Shown here: in pieces, positions 36,093-44,573 of the stretch
Numbering within the stretch: the stretch's first letter is position 1
Layout of the letters: each line of letters starts with the position of its first letter
From: Nakamurella panacisegetis
GTDB lineage: Bacteria; Actinomycetota; Actinomycetes; Mycobacteriales; Nakamurellaceae
DNA: 64,000 nucleotides
Assembly: GCF_900104535.1 (NCBI RefSeq)
Contig: NZ_LT629710.1
Location: 682,001 to 746,000, forward strand
Direction: 5' to 3'
The notes under the pieces: model-generated
What the model was told of the DNA's origin: nothing
The model's database searches: none
The model's input: only the letters and a program-made list of their open reading frames with translations
Translations under genes and position numbers: made by a program

Positions 36093-37154
36093 GGGGTCTG
36101 TGATTGAAGTTGTTTTGCGGATGGCTTTGGTGAGGATCTGGTCGGCTGTTTTGGTCCAGACGAACGGGTGGGCGCGGTCGTTCCAGCCGTTGATGAAGCC
36201 GCGGATCTTGCCGGTGAGTTGGCTGACGGAGGTGAAGGTGCCGCGGTGGATGGCTTGTCGTTCGATGATGCCGAACCACACTTCGACCAGGTTCATCCAG
36301 GATGCGGAGGTGGGGGTGAAGTGGACGTGGATGCGGGGGTTGTCAGCCAGCCAGTCGCGGATTTCGATGCGTTTGTGGGTGGCGTAGTTGTCCATGACCA
36401 GGTGCAGGTCGGTGTCGGGGTAGGCCTTGGCGACTTGTTTGAGGAACCGCAGGAACTCCTGGTGGCGGTGTCGGGGTTGGCATATTCCGGTGACGGTGCC
36501 GGTGGCGATGTCCAGCGCTGCGAACAGGGTGGTGGTGCCGTGGCGGACGTAGTCGTGGGTGCGTTTGGCCGGCACGAAAGGTCGCATCGGCAGCATCGGC
36601 GCGGTCCGGTCCAGCGCCTGGATCTGCGATTTTTCGTCGACGCAGAGCACCACCGCGTTTTCTGGTGGGGCCAGGTAGAGCCCGACGACGTCGGTGACCT
36701 TGGCGATCAGTTCCGGGTCGGTGGAGAATTTGAACGTCTCGGACCGCCACGGCTGAACACCGGCCTCGCGCCAGGCCTTGGCGACGGTGCTGTTGCTGGT
36801 CTTCAGATGCTGGGCCAGCAGTCGGGAGGACCAGTGGGTCACCCCGAGCCGCTGCGGCGGCGGCCTCAACGTGGTGGCGATGATCTTCAGCCGGTCCACC
36901 TGGCGGGGCCGGCCGGAACGTTGCTCGTCGAACAGACCGTCGATCCCGTCCTTGGCATACCGCGCCCGCCACCCGGTCACCGTCGGACGGGAAACCCCGA
37001 CCCGCTCGGCGATCTCGGTGTTGGACACGCCGTCAGCGGCCAACAGCACGATCCTGGCCCGCTGCGCCAGACCGGCCCGCACCGACGAGGACCGCACCCA
37101 GCTCTCCAACTGCTTCCGCTCGCCATCCCGCAACACCAGTGCCGGTATCCGCAT
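36090..37154 (-). CDS. IS630-family transposase
   Basis: 354 residues, apparently intact. N-terminal HTH (ERVGVSRPTVTGWRARY) and a DDE catalytic core: Asp in VVLCVDEKSQIQAL, Asp in LHLVMDNYATHK, Glu in SWMNLVEVWFGII. The stop codon TAG falls exactly on the left TA junction, so the last residues are set by the flank. Start at 37154 (MRIPALVLRDGER) preferred over the upstream 37175. Confidence 0.92.
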   Translation of the reverse strand: MRIPALVLRDGERKQLESWVRSSSVRAGLAQRARIVLLAADGVSNTEIAERVGVSRPTVTGWRARYAKDGIDGLFDEQRSGRPRQVDRLKIIATTLRPPPQRLGVTHWSSRLLAQHLKTSNSTVAKAWREAGVQPWRSETFKFSTDPELIAKVTDVVGLYLAPPENAVVLCVDEKSQIQALDRTAPMLPMRPFVPAKRTHDYVRHGTTTLFAALDIATGTVTGICQPRHRHQEFLRFLKQVAKAYPDTDLHLVMDNYATHKRIEIRDWLADNPRIHVHFTPTSASWMNLVEVWFGIIERQAIHRGTFTSVSQLTGKIRGFINGWNDRAHPFVWTKTADQILTKAIRKTTSITDP

Positions 37155-37205
37155 GACCAATTGTCCCAAAAACAACCGCCAAACTACTTACGCCACACCG
37201 CACTA
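36091..37205 (-). mobile_element. IS630-family insertion sequence
   Basis: Element with one transposase gene. TA dinucleotides are present at both proposed ends (36091-36092 and 37204-37205), as expected for IS630/Tc1-type insertion. Subterminal sequences resemble each other in inverse orientation (AGTTGTTTTGCGG near the left end, GGTTGTTTTTGGG on the reverse strand near the right end). It separates the IS30 remnant from the defence operon. Exact ends are an estimate. Confidence 0.8.
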
Positions 37206-37496
37206 GCTCACAGGTGTCGAGCAGTTCGGCAACCCCGGGCAAGTTGAAGGTAATCGACGTGACATCCGACACAGGCGCGCTCACGCGAGCAAGGTTAGAC
37301 GGTGATCGCGTCGATGGCGAGCTCTTGACTGCCGTGTCGTTAAGTCTCCGACGCGCTACGTTCAACCGCTGGCCGTTACGATCGCCGTCTGACCGTTCGG
37401 GCGCGGAGTTCACGATCGAAGGGCGATGGCACACTGCCAACCGAGCCGTGTACTTCTCGGGTAGTGGACCATGAATCTTGCGAAGGGGAGGCGACG
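37206..37496. other. Leader region of the Dnd-associated defence operon
   Basis: About 290 bp between the IS630 end and the first operon gene. An 86-codon open frame (37214-37474, GTG start, VSSSSATPGKLKVIDV...) exists but has no ribosome site and no recognisable relatives; I do not call it a gene. The operon promoter should lie here, but no clear -35/-10 pair was found. The IS630 insertion upstream could have replaced the native promoter. Confidence 0.4.
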
Positions 37497-39722
37497 ATGA
37501 CTGAGGGGTTCGACCGGGGACGGCATGCGGCGCCTGCCAACTGGGCAGATGCCTTCCCCTGGCTCCCAAGCGTGGTCTCCGATGAGCAGCCGGACGGCTG
37601 GCCGAACGTTGCGTTGGACAGTACGCCCGAACTGCGGGAGGAACGCATCAGCGCAATCGCGACATCTCTGATCTCACGGCTGTCGAATCGCGCACTGGGT
37701 GAGGTGCTGCCTACGTTGCCACCGTCGACGACCATTGCCAGCCTATCTCTTTCTACTCGCGGACAAAACATGGTCCATCGCGCCGGATACCGGACTACTG
37801 GCGACCTGGATGAACTGAGCCCCCTGGACATGCTTCAGTGGCGTGGGATGGGGGCCGGCACGCTCGATGACATCATCCAGTCGCTTGTCGACCGTTCGGC
37901 ACAACACGCTGCCCGTGGTTATGCAAGGGACATAACGGACGGGGCGCGCCGTCTGACACCAAAAGGATCCCACTGCGGGCTCGGTCAGGATGCGCCCCAG
38001 CAGACGCCGTATGCCGCTGACTTGCGAACCCTGGCGGACTGGGCTGCGTTCATTGGCGCAACGGAAGAGCCGGTCTTGGCTGGTCCGCTGCCTCCCTGGG
38101 CACCCGCCGGAGCCAAGGAGGCTCTCGATCGGCTTTTGAAGCTAGTACCGAGGGACATCGAGGATCCGAGCGGGCGGCGGGCGGATGTCGCAACGAAGCT
38201 GACCGACGCACTCGAAGGTCTCGATGACCGGCAGCTGGACATTTTGGCGCGACGCATGTTCGCGGATTACCCGGCCACGCTCGATGAGCTGGGTCGTGAA
38301 CTCGGGGTTACCCGTGAGCGCATACGTCAAATTGAGTCCAAGGAGCGCGCCCACCTCTCTAGCCTCATCGCCCCGGGCGGTGCGCTTGCCGACATTGGGG
38401 CATCCGTCCGGCATGCGATTGGACAAGTCATGCCGCTCGACGACCTTCTTGAACTCTTCCCCTCACTCGGGCAGTGGGTTGCAGGCGTCGAGCAACCTGC
38501 CTGGCGGGTGCTTGACCGGATCGACGACGGCTACGAGATCGAGAATGGCTGGTGCCTCACGCCGTCGCGGACTGCGGTTCGCGCCGACACCCAGGTCGAG
38601 TTGCAGGAGCTTGCCGACCAGTACGGCGTCGTCCGATTGGAAGCAATCACGCTGGTCAAGACGATTCACGGGGAACGCCAAGCCGAAGTCACGGCGGCTT
38701 GGCTCGACAGCTGCGGAGGCTACGTCGTCGACGGTGGCCACGTTTTCAGCCGCACATCCTCGGTTGGCGACTACGCCGCAGCGATCTTGTCGGTCACGGG
38801 CACGCCGCTCGGGTCGCAGGAAATTGTTGATCGTTTCGCCTTCGAGCGTAGCGTTGGATCGTTGCGCAACGCGATGAGCGTGGATGACCGTTTCAAAAGA
38901 ATCGACCGCGACCGCTGGGCACTCACCGAGTGGGGAATGGACGCCTACGCGGGCATTCGGTCAAAGATTCGCGAGGTAGTCACCCAGTCGGGTGGTACAG
39001 CTCAACTGGATGATCTCATCGAGTCAATCACCTCCCGTTACAGCGTGAGCGCGAGCAGCGTGGTGACGTACGCCAGTGCACCGCCGTTCGAGACTCGGGA
39101 CGGCATTGTGCGGGTCGCGGATACGAAACGAGGAGAGCGGAAGACACCTGCTCGGACCCGGCGATTGTTTCGCCGCGATGACGCCTGGGCCTACCGCCTG
39201 CGGATCTCGACGGAACACTTACGCGGCAGTGGCTCGGTCGCCCCGATCGCCGTCGCTAGCCTACTCAACCTTGAGTACGGAGAAACCCGGCTGTTAGAGA
39301 CACCCCTCGGACCCCAGACAATCGCTTGGACCGGCACTCAGCCACAGTTCGGAACCATCCGTCGTTTCCTCATGGAAGGCGATATGCAAGCCGATACTGA
39401 AGCGTTCCTCGTGATCCGAGATGACGGCACGTTCGCGTTTGAGCCCGCCCGCCATCTGATGGACAAGTCCTTAGAGGACGCCCTGACACTCGTAGGGGCC
39501 CGAGCCGGGCTTCAAGGAGACAAGGCGCGCGCCGCGCTGGCAGTGGCTGTCGGATTGCCGGCAACCACTCCCGTCACCAGTATCATCGCCGCGTATCGCG
39601 AACGAGGCGATGGCGAGATTGCGGACCTAATCACTGACATCCGCCAGGAACTTGAGGCGGGTCAGTCCTCCGAGCGCGTTGAACACAGCGCTGAGGTCGA
39701 CGACATCTTGAGCCTGCTGTGA
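37497..39722 (+). CDS. Dnd-island protein combining RNAP alpha-CTD-like and sigma region-4-like DNA-binding segments
   Basis: 741 residues, not assigned to a named family. Residues about 78-132 (IASLSLSTRGQNMVHRAGYR, then TTGDLDELSPLDML, GMGAGTLDDI) follow the helix-hairpin-helix pattern of the RNA polymerase alpha C-terminal domain. Residues about 240-290 match sigma-70 region 4, with TLDELGRELGVTRERIRQIE the recognition helix-turn-helix. Residues about 365-480 look like further winged-helix units (GSQEIVDRFAFERSVGSLRN). The rest is unassigned. It starts at ATG 37497 behind GGGGAGG and its stop overlaps the helicase gene (GTGA), so it is the first gene of a five-gene operon. It may recognise DNA or RNAP for the defence module; that is inference. 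Confidence 0.8.
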   Translation: MTEGFDRGRHAAPANWADAFPWLPSVVSDEQPDGWPNVALDSTPELREERISAIATSLISRLSNRALGEVLPTLPPSTTIASLSLSTRGQNMVHRAGYRTTGDLDELSPLDMLQWRGMGAGTLDDIIQSLVDRSAQHAARGYARDITDGARRLTPKGSHCGLGQDAPQQTPYAADLRTLADWAAFIGATEEPVLAGPLPPWAPAGAKEALDRLLKLVPRDIEDPSGRRADVATKLTDALEGLDDRQLDILARRMFADYPATLDELGRELGVTRERIRQIESKERAHLSSLIAPGGALADIGASVRHAIGQVMPLDDLLELFPSLGQWVAGVEQPAWRVLDRIDDGYEIENGWCLTPSRTAVRADTQVELQELADQYGVVRLEAITLVKTIHGERQAEVTAAWLDSCGGYVVDGGHVFSRTSSVGDYAAAILSVTGTPLGSQEIVDRFAFERSVGSLRNAMSVDDRFKRIDRDRWALTEWGMDAYAGIRSKIREVVTQSGGTAQLDDLIESITSRYSVSASSVVTYASAPPFETRDGIVRVADTKRGERKTPARTRRLFRRDDAWAYRLRISTEHLRGSGSVAPIAVASLLNLEYGETRLLETPLGPQTIAWTGTQPQFGTIRRFLMEGDMQADTEAFLVIRDDGTFAFEPARHLMDKSLEDALTLVGARAGLQGDKARAALAVAVGLPATTPVTSIIAAYRERGDGEIADLITDIRQELEAGQSSERVEHSAEVDDILSLL

Positions 39723-41851
39723 CGCCGACACCGCGCAGCCTGCGGAGTCTGCTGTTTGCCGACCGTTACCGAAGCGACAAGGAAGACGTCGTTGCCAACT
39801 TTTATGTCCCCGCATTCTCGGTCGCAACTACCTACAGCCGGGCAGTCGGCTACTTCACTTCGACCAGCCTTGCGCTGTTTGCCCGAGGTATCGCCGAATT
39901 CGCCGAGCGAGGCGGTACAATGCGGCTGGTCGCTTCCCCGCAGCTGAACGAGGATGACATTGTCGATATGGAGCGCGGCTACGACGTACGCGAGATCGTT
40001 GAGCGAGCCACACTCCGTGAACTCGATCGGGACTCACCAGACGCCGTGCTCGACGGGCTGGGGTTGCTCGGTCGGCTAATTGCTGAGGCGCGGTTAGACG
40101 TCAAGCTAGCATTCGTTGAACAAGAGGGACGCGTCGGTATCTATCATGAGAAAATCGGTATCTTCCGGGACGGGTCCGGCGACCTAATTGCGTTTACCGG
40201 TAGTAGCAACGAGACATACGGTGGCCTGATGGCCAACTTTGAGTCGGTCGAGGTGTATCGCGGCTGGGTTCCCGGTGACGGGAAGCGCGCTTTACGGATG
40301 GAGACCGACTTTCAAGCCCTATGGGCGGACCAGACGCCGCATCTGACCGTCGAGCGCTTTCCGGATGTCGCTCGTGAACGTCTGATCAACCTGGGCAACA
40401 ACCGACCGCAGCGACCACTGCCCGGCCGCGATGACGCCCTTACACCCCCCAAGACCGTCACAACAGGGCCGGCACGCCTAGCGTTGCCCGAGGGGTTGAA
40501 AGTTCGCGATTACCAGCGCCAAGCGGTCGAAGCGTGGTTCAGGCAGCAGGGTCGAGGCATCATTAAGATGGCCACCGGGACTGGCAAGACAAAGACTGCT
40601 ATGATAGCGACGACTAAGCTGGCAGAAGTGTTGCATCAGCGCGAGCAGCCCTTGGTCTTGCTTATCCTGGCGCCGCTCACCCACCTTGTTGATCAGTGGA
40701 TTACCGAGGTTGAAGGCTTTGGGGTGCGCCCCGTCGCGGTCTATGAGTCGAGCCAGAAATGGCTTGCAACTGTAGAGGAGCAGCTGGCCGCGGCTCGGAT
40801 GGGGCAGCGTTCCGTCGTGGCATTGGTCGCGACCAATGCATCGTTCGCTGGTGAAAAATTTCAATCGGTTCTTTCTAGAATTTCCTTACCGATTCTCGTC
40901 ATTGCGGACGAGGCACATAATTTAGGGTCATCCACCTATCGTTCATTACTACCATCAAACGCAACATACAGGTTGGCCCTGTCAGCTACACCCGAGCGAT
41001 GGTTCGACGACGACGGTACTGACGCACTCGTCAATTACTTCGGCCCGATTGCGTTCGAACTCGGTATCGGGAAGGCCATTGAGATGGGCGCGCTCTGCAG
41101 ATATGTGTACGTTCCACGCCTCATCGAACTTAACCACACTGAGACAACCCTCTATGCAGACCTATCGGCCCGAATTGCTCGGCTCGCTGTTGGTAATAGC
41201 CTGGACGACATCGATCCAAACTCACCACTCGGGTTTCTCCTCCGGCAACGAGCGGGCGTCCTCGGGCACGCAGCAGGGAAACTATCTATACTGACGGCTG
41301 ACCTCAAAGCACGCCGGGACGAGTGGTTCCAGTTAATTTACTGCGCCGAAGGTCGACGACCGAGCGAGCCCGCTGACCCTCCTGGTCCCAAGCAAATCGA
41401 TGAAGTAATGAACCTCGTTGGTAACGAGTTGCACTTGTCCGCCCATTCTTACGTGTCCGAGACGCCTCGCGCCGAACGGAGCGTCCTGTTGCGCCGATTT
41501 GCGTCTGGCGACAGCCTCCGTGCACTCGTTGCGATGCGTTGCCTCGACGAAGGAGTCGACATCCCTGATGCACGAGTCGGGTACCTGCTTGCGAGCAGCA
41601 GCAACCCACGCCAATTCATCCAGCGCCGCGGTCGTCTCCTGCGTCCAGCTGAAGGCAAGGAACGAGCGGAGATTATCGACTACCTGGCGGTTCCCCCAAG
41701 CGGGCTGCCAACGAACTTCAACGTCGAGCGGGCTTTGCTCGTACGCGAGCTCGAACGAGCTAACGAGTTCGGCAGGCTATCGGAAAACTATGCGACTACA
41801 CTACAAGTACTGCGCCCACTGAAAGAGCGCTACCAACTTATGAATATGTGA
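39719..41851 (+). CDS. PLD-like nuclease / SF2 helicase fusion, Dnd-system restriction-type enzyme
   Basis: 710 residues. An N-terminal phospholipase-D-type nuclease half-site lies at about 25-180: His143 and Lys145 in YHEKIGIF, then Ser/Asn in FTGSSNETYGG. A superfamily-2 helicase follows (about 260-660): Q-like KVRDYQRQAVEAW, Walker A ATGTGKT (285-291), DEAH (397-400), SAT (422-424) and motif V-VI MRCLDEGVDIPDA and QFIQRRGRLLRP. This architecture is annotated elsewhere as a DNA phosphorothioation system restriction enzyme. It probably translocates on DNA and cuts unmodified DNA with the PLD site. GTG start overlaps the preceding stop. Composition is AT-richer than the chromosome. Confidence 0.9.
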   Translation: MTPTPRSLRSLLFADRYRSDKEDVVANFYVPAFSVATTYSRAVGYFTSTSLALFARGIAEFAERGGTMRLVASPQLNEDDIVDMERGYDVREIVERATLRELDRDSPDAVLDGLGLLGRLIAEARLDVKLAFVEQEGRVGIYHEKIGIFRDGSGDLIAFTGSSNETYGGLMANFESVEVYRGWVPGDGKRALRMETDFQALWADQTPHLTVERFPDVARERLINLGNNRPQRPLPGRDDALTPPKTVTTGPARLALPEGLKVRDYQRQAVEAWFRQQGRGIIKMATGTGKTKTAMIATTKLAEVLHQREQPLVLLILAPLTHLVDQWITEVEGFGVRPVAVYESSQKWLATVEEQLAAARMGQRSVVALVATNASFAGEKFQSVLSRISLPILVIADEAHNLGSSTYRSLLPSNATYRLALSATPERWFDDDGTDALVNYFGPIAFELGIGKAIEMGALCRYVYVPRLIELNHTETTLYADLSARIARLAVGNSLDDIDPNSPLGFLLRQRAGVLGHAAGKLSILTADLKARRDEWFQLIYCAEGRRPSEPADPPGPKQIDEVMNLVGNELHLSAHSYVSETPRAERSVLLRRFASGDSLRALVAMRCLDEGVDIPDARVGYLLASSSNPRQFIQRRGRLLRPAEGKERAEIIDYLAVPPSGLPTNFNVERALLVRELERANEFGRLSENYATTLQVLRPLKERYQLMNM

Positions 41852-41890
41852 ACGTGAATAGCCGCAATCAAGATCACGGAAGGACAAGAA

Positions 41891-42052
41891 GTGAGCGGAA
41901 AGCAAACAGAGAAGCAGGTACTCGAAGATCTAAGCGACGAGCAACGGGCTCTGCTCAAGCGAGTGCTGGAGATTGAACGGGCCAAGCTTCACATTACGGC
42001 ATATGACGCGACTGACGACCTGCTCGCCGCAGTGAAGGAGATTCTCCCGTGA
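41891..42052 (+). CDS. 53-residue Dnd-operon small protein
   Basis: GTG 41891 to TGA 42052, with AAGGACAAGAA as ribosome site. The product is highly charged and predicted helical (SGKQTEKQVLEDLSDEQRAL, KRVLEIERAKLH, TDDLLAAVKEILP). Its stop overlaps the start of the SMC-like gene, so it is translationally coupled. Small proteins in this position exist in other phosphorothioation gene clusters (from memory, annotated as DNA modification system-associated small protein). It may be an adaptor or inhibitor of the helicase or ATPase; no evidence beyond position. Confidence 0.72.
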   Translation: MSGKQTEKQVLEDLSDEQRALLKRVLEIERAKLHITAYDATDDLLAAVKEILP

Positions 42053-44106
42053 AACTCCAGTCAATTACTCTAACAAACTTCCGGCAGTTCCAAGGCATCC
42101 AATCTATTAACTTGACATCAGACGCTATCAAACCGGTGACGCTACTGTTCGGGGCGAATGGCGCAGGCAAAACGACCTTACTCAACGCCTTTACTTGGGG
42201 ACTGTATGGCAGCATGTCGGACGACGTCGAGCAGCAAGACCGCATGATTACCGACACAGTGTGGCGCGGTCTGCCGATGGGTCAGTCGGCCGACGTCGCT
42301 GTTGAGATTTGTTTCGCCCACGAAGGTCAAGACTATCGCCTGCACCGCGGTGCCACGCTGCGTAAAGTAGGCGACGAACAGGGCCGGTTGTCGCCCCAGC
42401 TGCAGCTATGGACGACCCAGGCAGACGGATCCTCAGAAGCAAGTCACGCTCCACAGGAAACTGTCCTAAGCATTTTACCAGTAGGGGTGAGCCGCTTCTT
42501 CTTCTTCAATGGCGAGCGAATCGAGAACCTTGTCAAGAAGGGTGCATACGCCGAAGTTCAGAAAGACATCAAAGTACTACTGGACCTTGAGCAGGTTGAA
42601 CGCGCGATTTCGCATCTGCCGAAGGTGAATCGAAAGTTGACGGCCGAGCTTGCAAAGCACGGCGGTGCAACGTTAAGCGCGATTCAAGATGGCATCGATA
42701 AGCTAACTGATCGCCAGTCGAAGTCCAAGGACGAGCTTAAGGTCATCGAAGCAGATCTGGCAACCCTAGCCGAGGAGCGGGATGCAACCACAGAGCTGTT
42801 GCGGCAGCACGCTGAGGCGGCACCGATTCAGGCTGAACGTGATGCAGTCTCAACCGAACTCGGTGAAGCCAAGAACTCGCGGGATGCGGCAGTTGCTGAA
42901 CAGGCCACATTAGTCGCAACTAAGGGGTTCCAGGCGTTTACTGAAGAACTGGGCGACAAGACGAGAGGCGTGGCAGACAATCTGTACGAAAAAGGGGCGT
43001 TGCCAGCTCCGTTGAAACGCGAGTTCGTTGATCAATTGCTCGACGACGGTGCTTGTATATGCGGTACGCAGTTGGTTGAGCATTCCGATCCGTGGGAACA
43101 CGTCAAGGAATGGCGCCAACGAGCCGGACTTCAGGCCGTCGAGACCGCGTGGCAGCAACTCAGTGGACAGATTGCGCTACTCGCAGATGCACGTAGTGGG
43201 CTGCGAGATGCGCTGGCAATGCTTATGGGCCGAGTCCAAACCGAGCGCGACCGCGTGGCCCGACTCGAAGCCCGCAAGTCGGAGATCGATGGCAAACTTA
43301 GGGATAGCCGACTGGAGGGCGTGCAAGACTTGGAAACCAAACGCATGGACCTTGAAGGCAGAATCGCCGTCAAGAACCAGCGCAAGGGCTCACTTGAAAC
43401 CGAGCTCGCCAACATCGCCAAAGAAATCGAACACAGGACGAAGGAACGGTCACGCGCTCAGGTTACTGACGAACTGGCCTCGAAGGCTCGGTCTCGGTCG
43501 GATCTCGTGCAATACGTCAAGAAGGCGCTTGAGGACATTTTATCGATTCGGGAGGAGGATATGCGCCTTCGGCTCGATGCTGAGCTAAAAGCGGTTTTCA
43601 AGAGCATCACGCACCAGGCACACGTCCCGACGCTTAGTGAAGGGTTCGAGCTTACGCTGCACAAGGATGTCAATGGTGTCCAATTGCAAGTTCCGAAGTC
43701 GACTGGTGAAAACCAGATTCTTAGCCTGAGCTTTGTAGCGGCTGTATCCAAGATTGCCCGCGAGGTTCGCAAGGGCCGTCGCGCGGAAGGGGCGTCGGCG
43801 GCAGACGCAGGTACGTTCCCGATTGTCATGGACGCTGCGTTCGGATCTCTTGACCAGGACTATCAGGAGGCCGTCTCACGAGCGCTTGCGAAGATGGCGC
43901 CTCAGCTCGTGGTGCTGGTAAGCAAGAGTCAAGGACTCGGCAAAGTTGTCAAAGAGCTGCTTCCATACGTCAGCCACCTAGGGGTTATTGAGACCCATAC
44001 CACGGCCGAAGGAAACGTTTCTGATGACATCGAGCTGGAGGGTATGTCTTACCCGTACATCCGTTCTGCCGATACCGATCACTCCGAGCTGAAAGTAATC
44101 AAATGA
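42049..44106 (+). CDS. SMC/Rad50-like ABC ATPase of the Dnd-associated operon
   Basis: 685 residues with SMC architecture. N-terminal P-loop GANGAGKT (35-42) after TLTNFRQFQGIQSI; FFFFNGERIENLV, a motif shared with DndD; long coiled coils (about 190-290 and 370-520); a central CxC (ACICGTQL, about 335) where Rad50 has its zinc hook. The C-terminal part has signature-like ENQILSLSFVAAVSKIA and Walker B IVMDAAFGSLDQ (about 590). It is a relative of DndD but distinct from the canonical dndD at 46.4-48.4 kb. Probably an energy-driven clamp for the restriction arm. GTG start overlaps the small gene; the stop overlaps the next ATG. Confidence 0.88.
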   Translation: MKLQSITLTNFRQFQGIQSINLTSDAIKPVTLLFGANGAGKTTLLNAFTWGLYGSMSDDVEQQDRMITDTVWRGLPMGQSADVAVEICFAHEGQDYRLHRGATLRKVGDEQGRLSPQLQLWTTQADGSSEASHAPQETVLSILPVGVSRFFFFNGERIENLVKKGAYAEVQKDIKVLLDLEQVERAISHLPKVNRKLTAELAKHGGATLSAIQDGIDKLTDRQSKSKDELKVIEADLATLAEERDATTELLRQHAEAAPIQAERDAVSTELGEAKNSRDAAVAEQATLVATKGFQAFTEELGDKTRGVADNLYEKGALPAPLKREFVDQLLDDGACICGTQLVEHSDPWEHVKEWRQRAGLQAVETAWQQLSGQIALLADARSGLRDALAMLMGRVQTERDRVARLEARKSEIDGKLRDSRLEGVQDLETKRMDLEGRIAVKNQRKGSLETELANIAKEIEHRTKERSRAQVTDELASKARSRSDLVQYVKKALEDILSIREEDMRLRLDAELKAVFKSITHQAHVPTLSEGFELTLHKDVNGVQLQVPKSTGENQILSLSFVAAVSKIAREVRKGRRAEGASAADAGTFPIVMDAAFGSLDQDYQEAVSRALAKMAPQLVVLVSKSQGLGKVVKELLPYVSHLGVIETHTTAEGNVSDDIELEGMSYPYIRSADTDHSELKVIK

Positions 44107-44573
44107 CTTTGCAAAGCGAGATTCGGGCACGGCGCCCTCAGCAGCATGAAGCGCTGATGCTAGAGCTGCAGAGCGAGGGCAGGTTTCAAACCTATCGCGA
44201 CATCCTCCTGCTGGCGGCAGCGATTGGCCACCGACAAGAGCGCCGTGTTCAATTTGCTGAGTCATCCGGCGACCCGATTCGATATGAGGTGCTAACCACG
44301 CCCGGTTTCAGCGACACCTTGATCAACATGATCGCCACCAACGTCATCACTGACGATCCCGAAATTATGGATGGTGCCCGCACTGAGGAACGCATCAAGA
44401 TCTTCGAGGAATATGCGAACGGTGGACTGGAGTACATACAGGAACAGGTGAACGTGCGACACCAACCGGCCGCGCTCGTCGTCATGGGCCTGGTCACGGA
44501 AGCCCTCACAGAGACCGGGGGAATCAAGCAAGTCTCAGTCGATGAGCTGCTGAGCGGCGTCACTTGGGCGTAG
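44103..44573 (+). CDS. DNA phosphorothioation-associated protein 4-like
   Basis: 156 residues, mostly helical: EIRARRPQQHEALMLELQSE, GRFQTYRDILLLAAAIGHRQ, LINMIATNVITDDPEIM, KIFEEYANGGLEYIQEQV. The length, the middle LAAAIG and the terminal repeat-like helices agree with the family I know as dnd-associated protein 4; function unknown. ATGA overlap with the SMC-like gene. Its last 14 bases overlap the 3' end of the opposing methyltransferase gene, so the two cassettes meet tail to tail with no terminator between. Confidence 0.75.
   Translation: MTLQSEIRARRPQQHEALMLELQSEGRFQTYRDILLLAAAIGHRQERRVQFAESSGDPIRYEVLTTPGFSDTLINMIATNVITDDPEIMDGARTEERIKIFEEYANGGLEYIQEQVNVRHQPAALVVMGLVTEALTETGGIKQVSVDELLSGVTWA

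Noticed and set aside
37214-37474. 86-codon frame before the first defence gene
   Set aside because: No ribosome site, no recognisable similarity, begins next to the IS630 end; likely chance frame.
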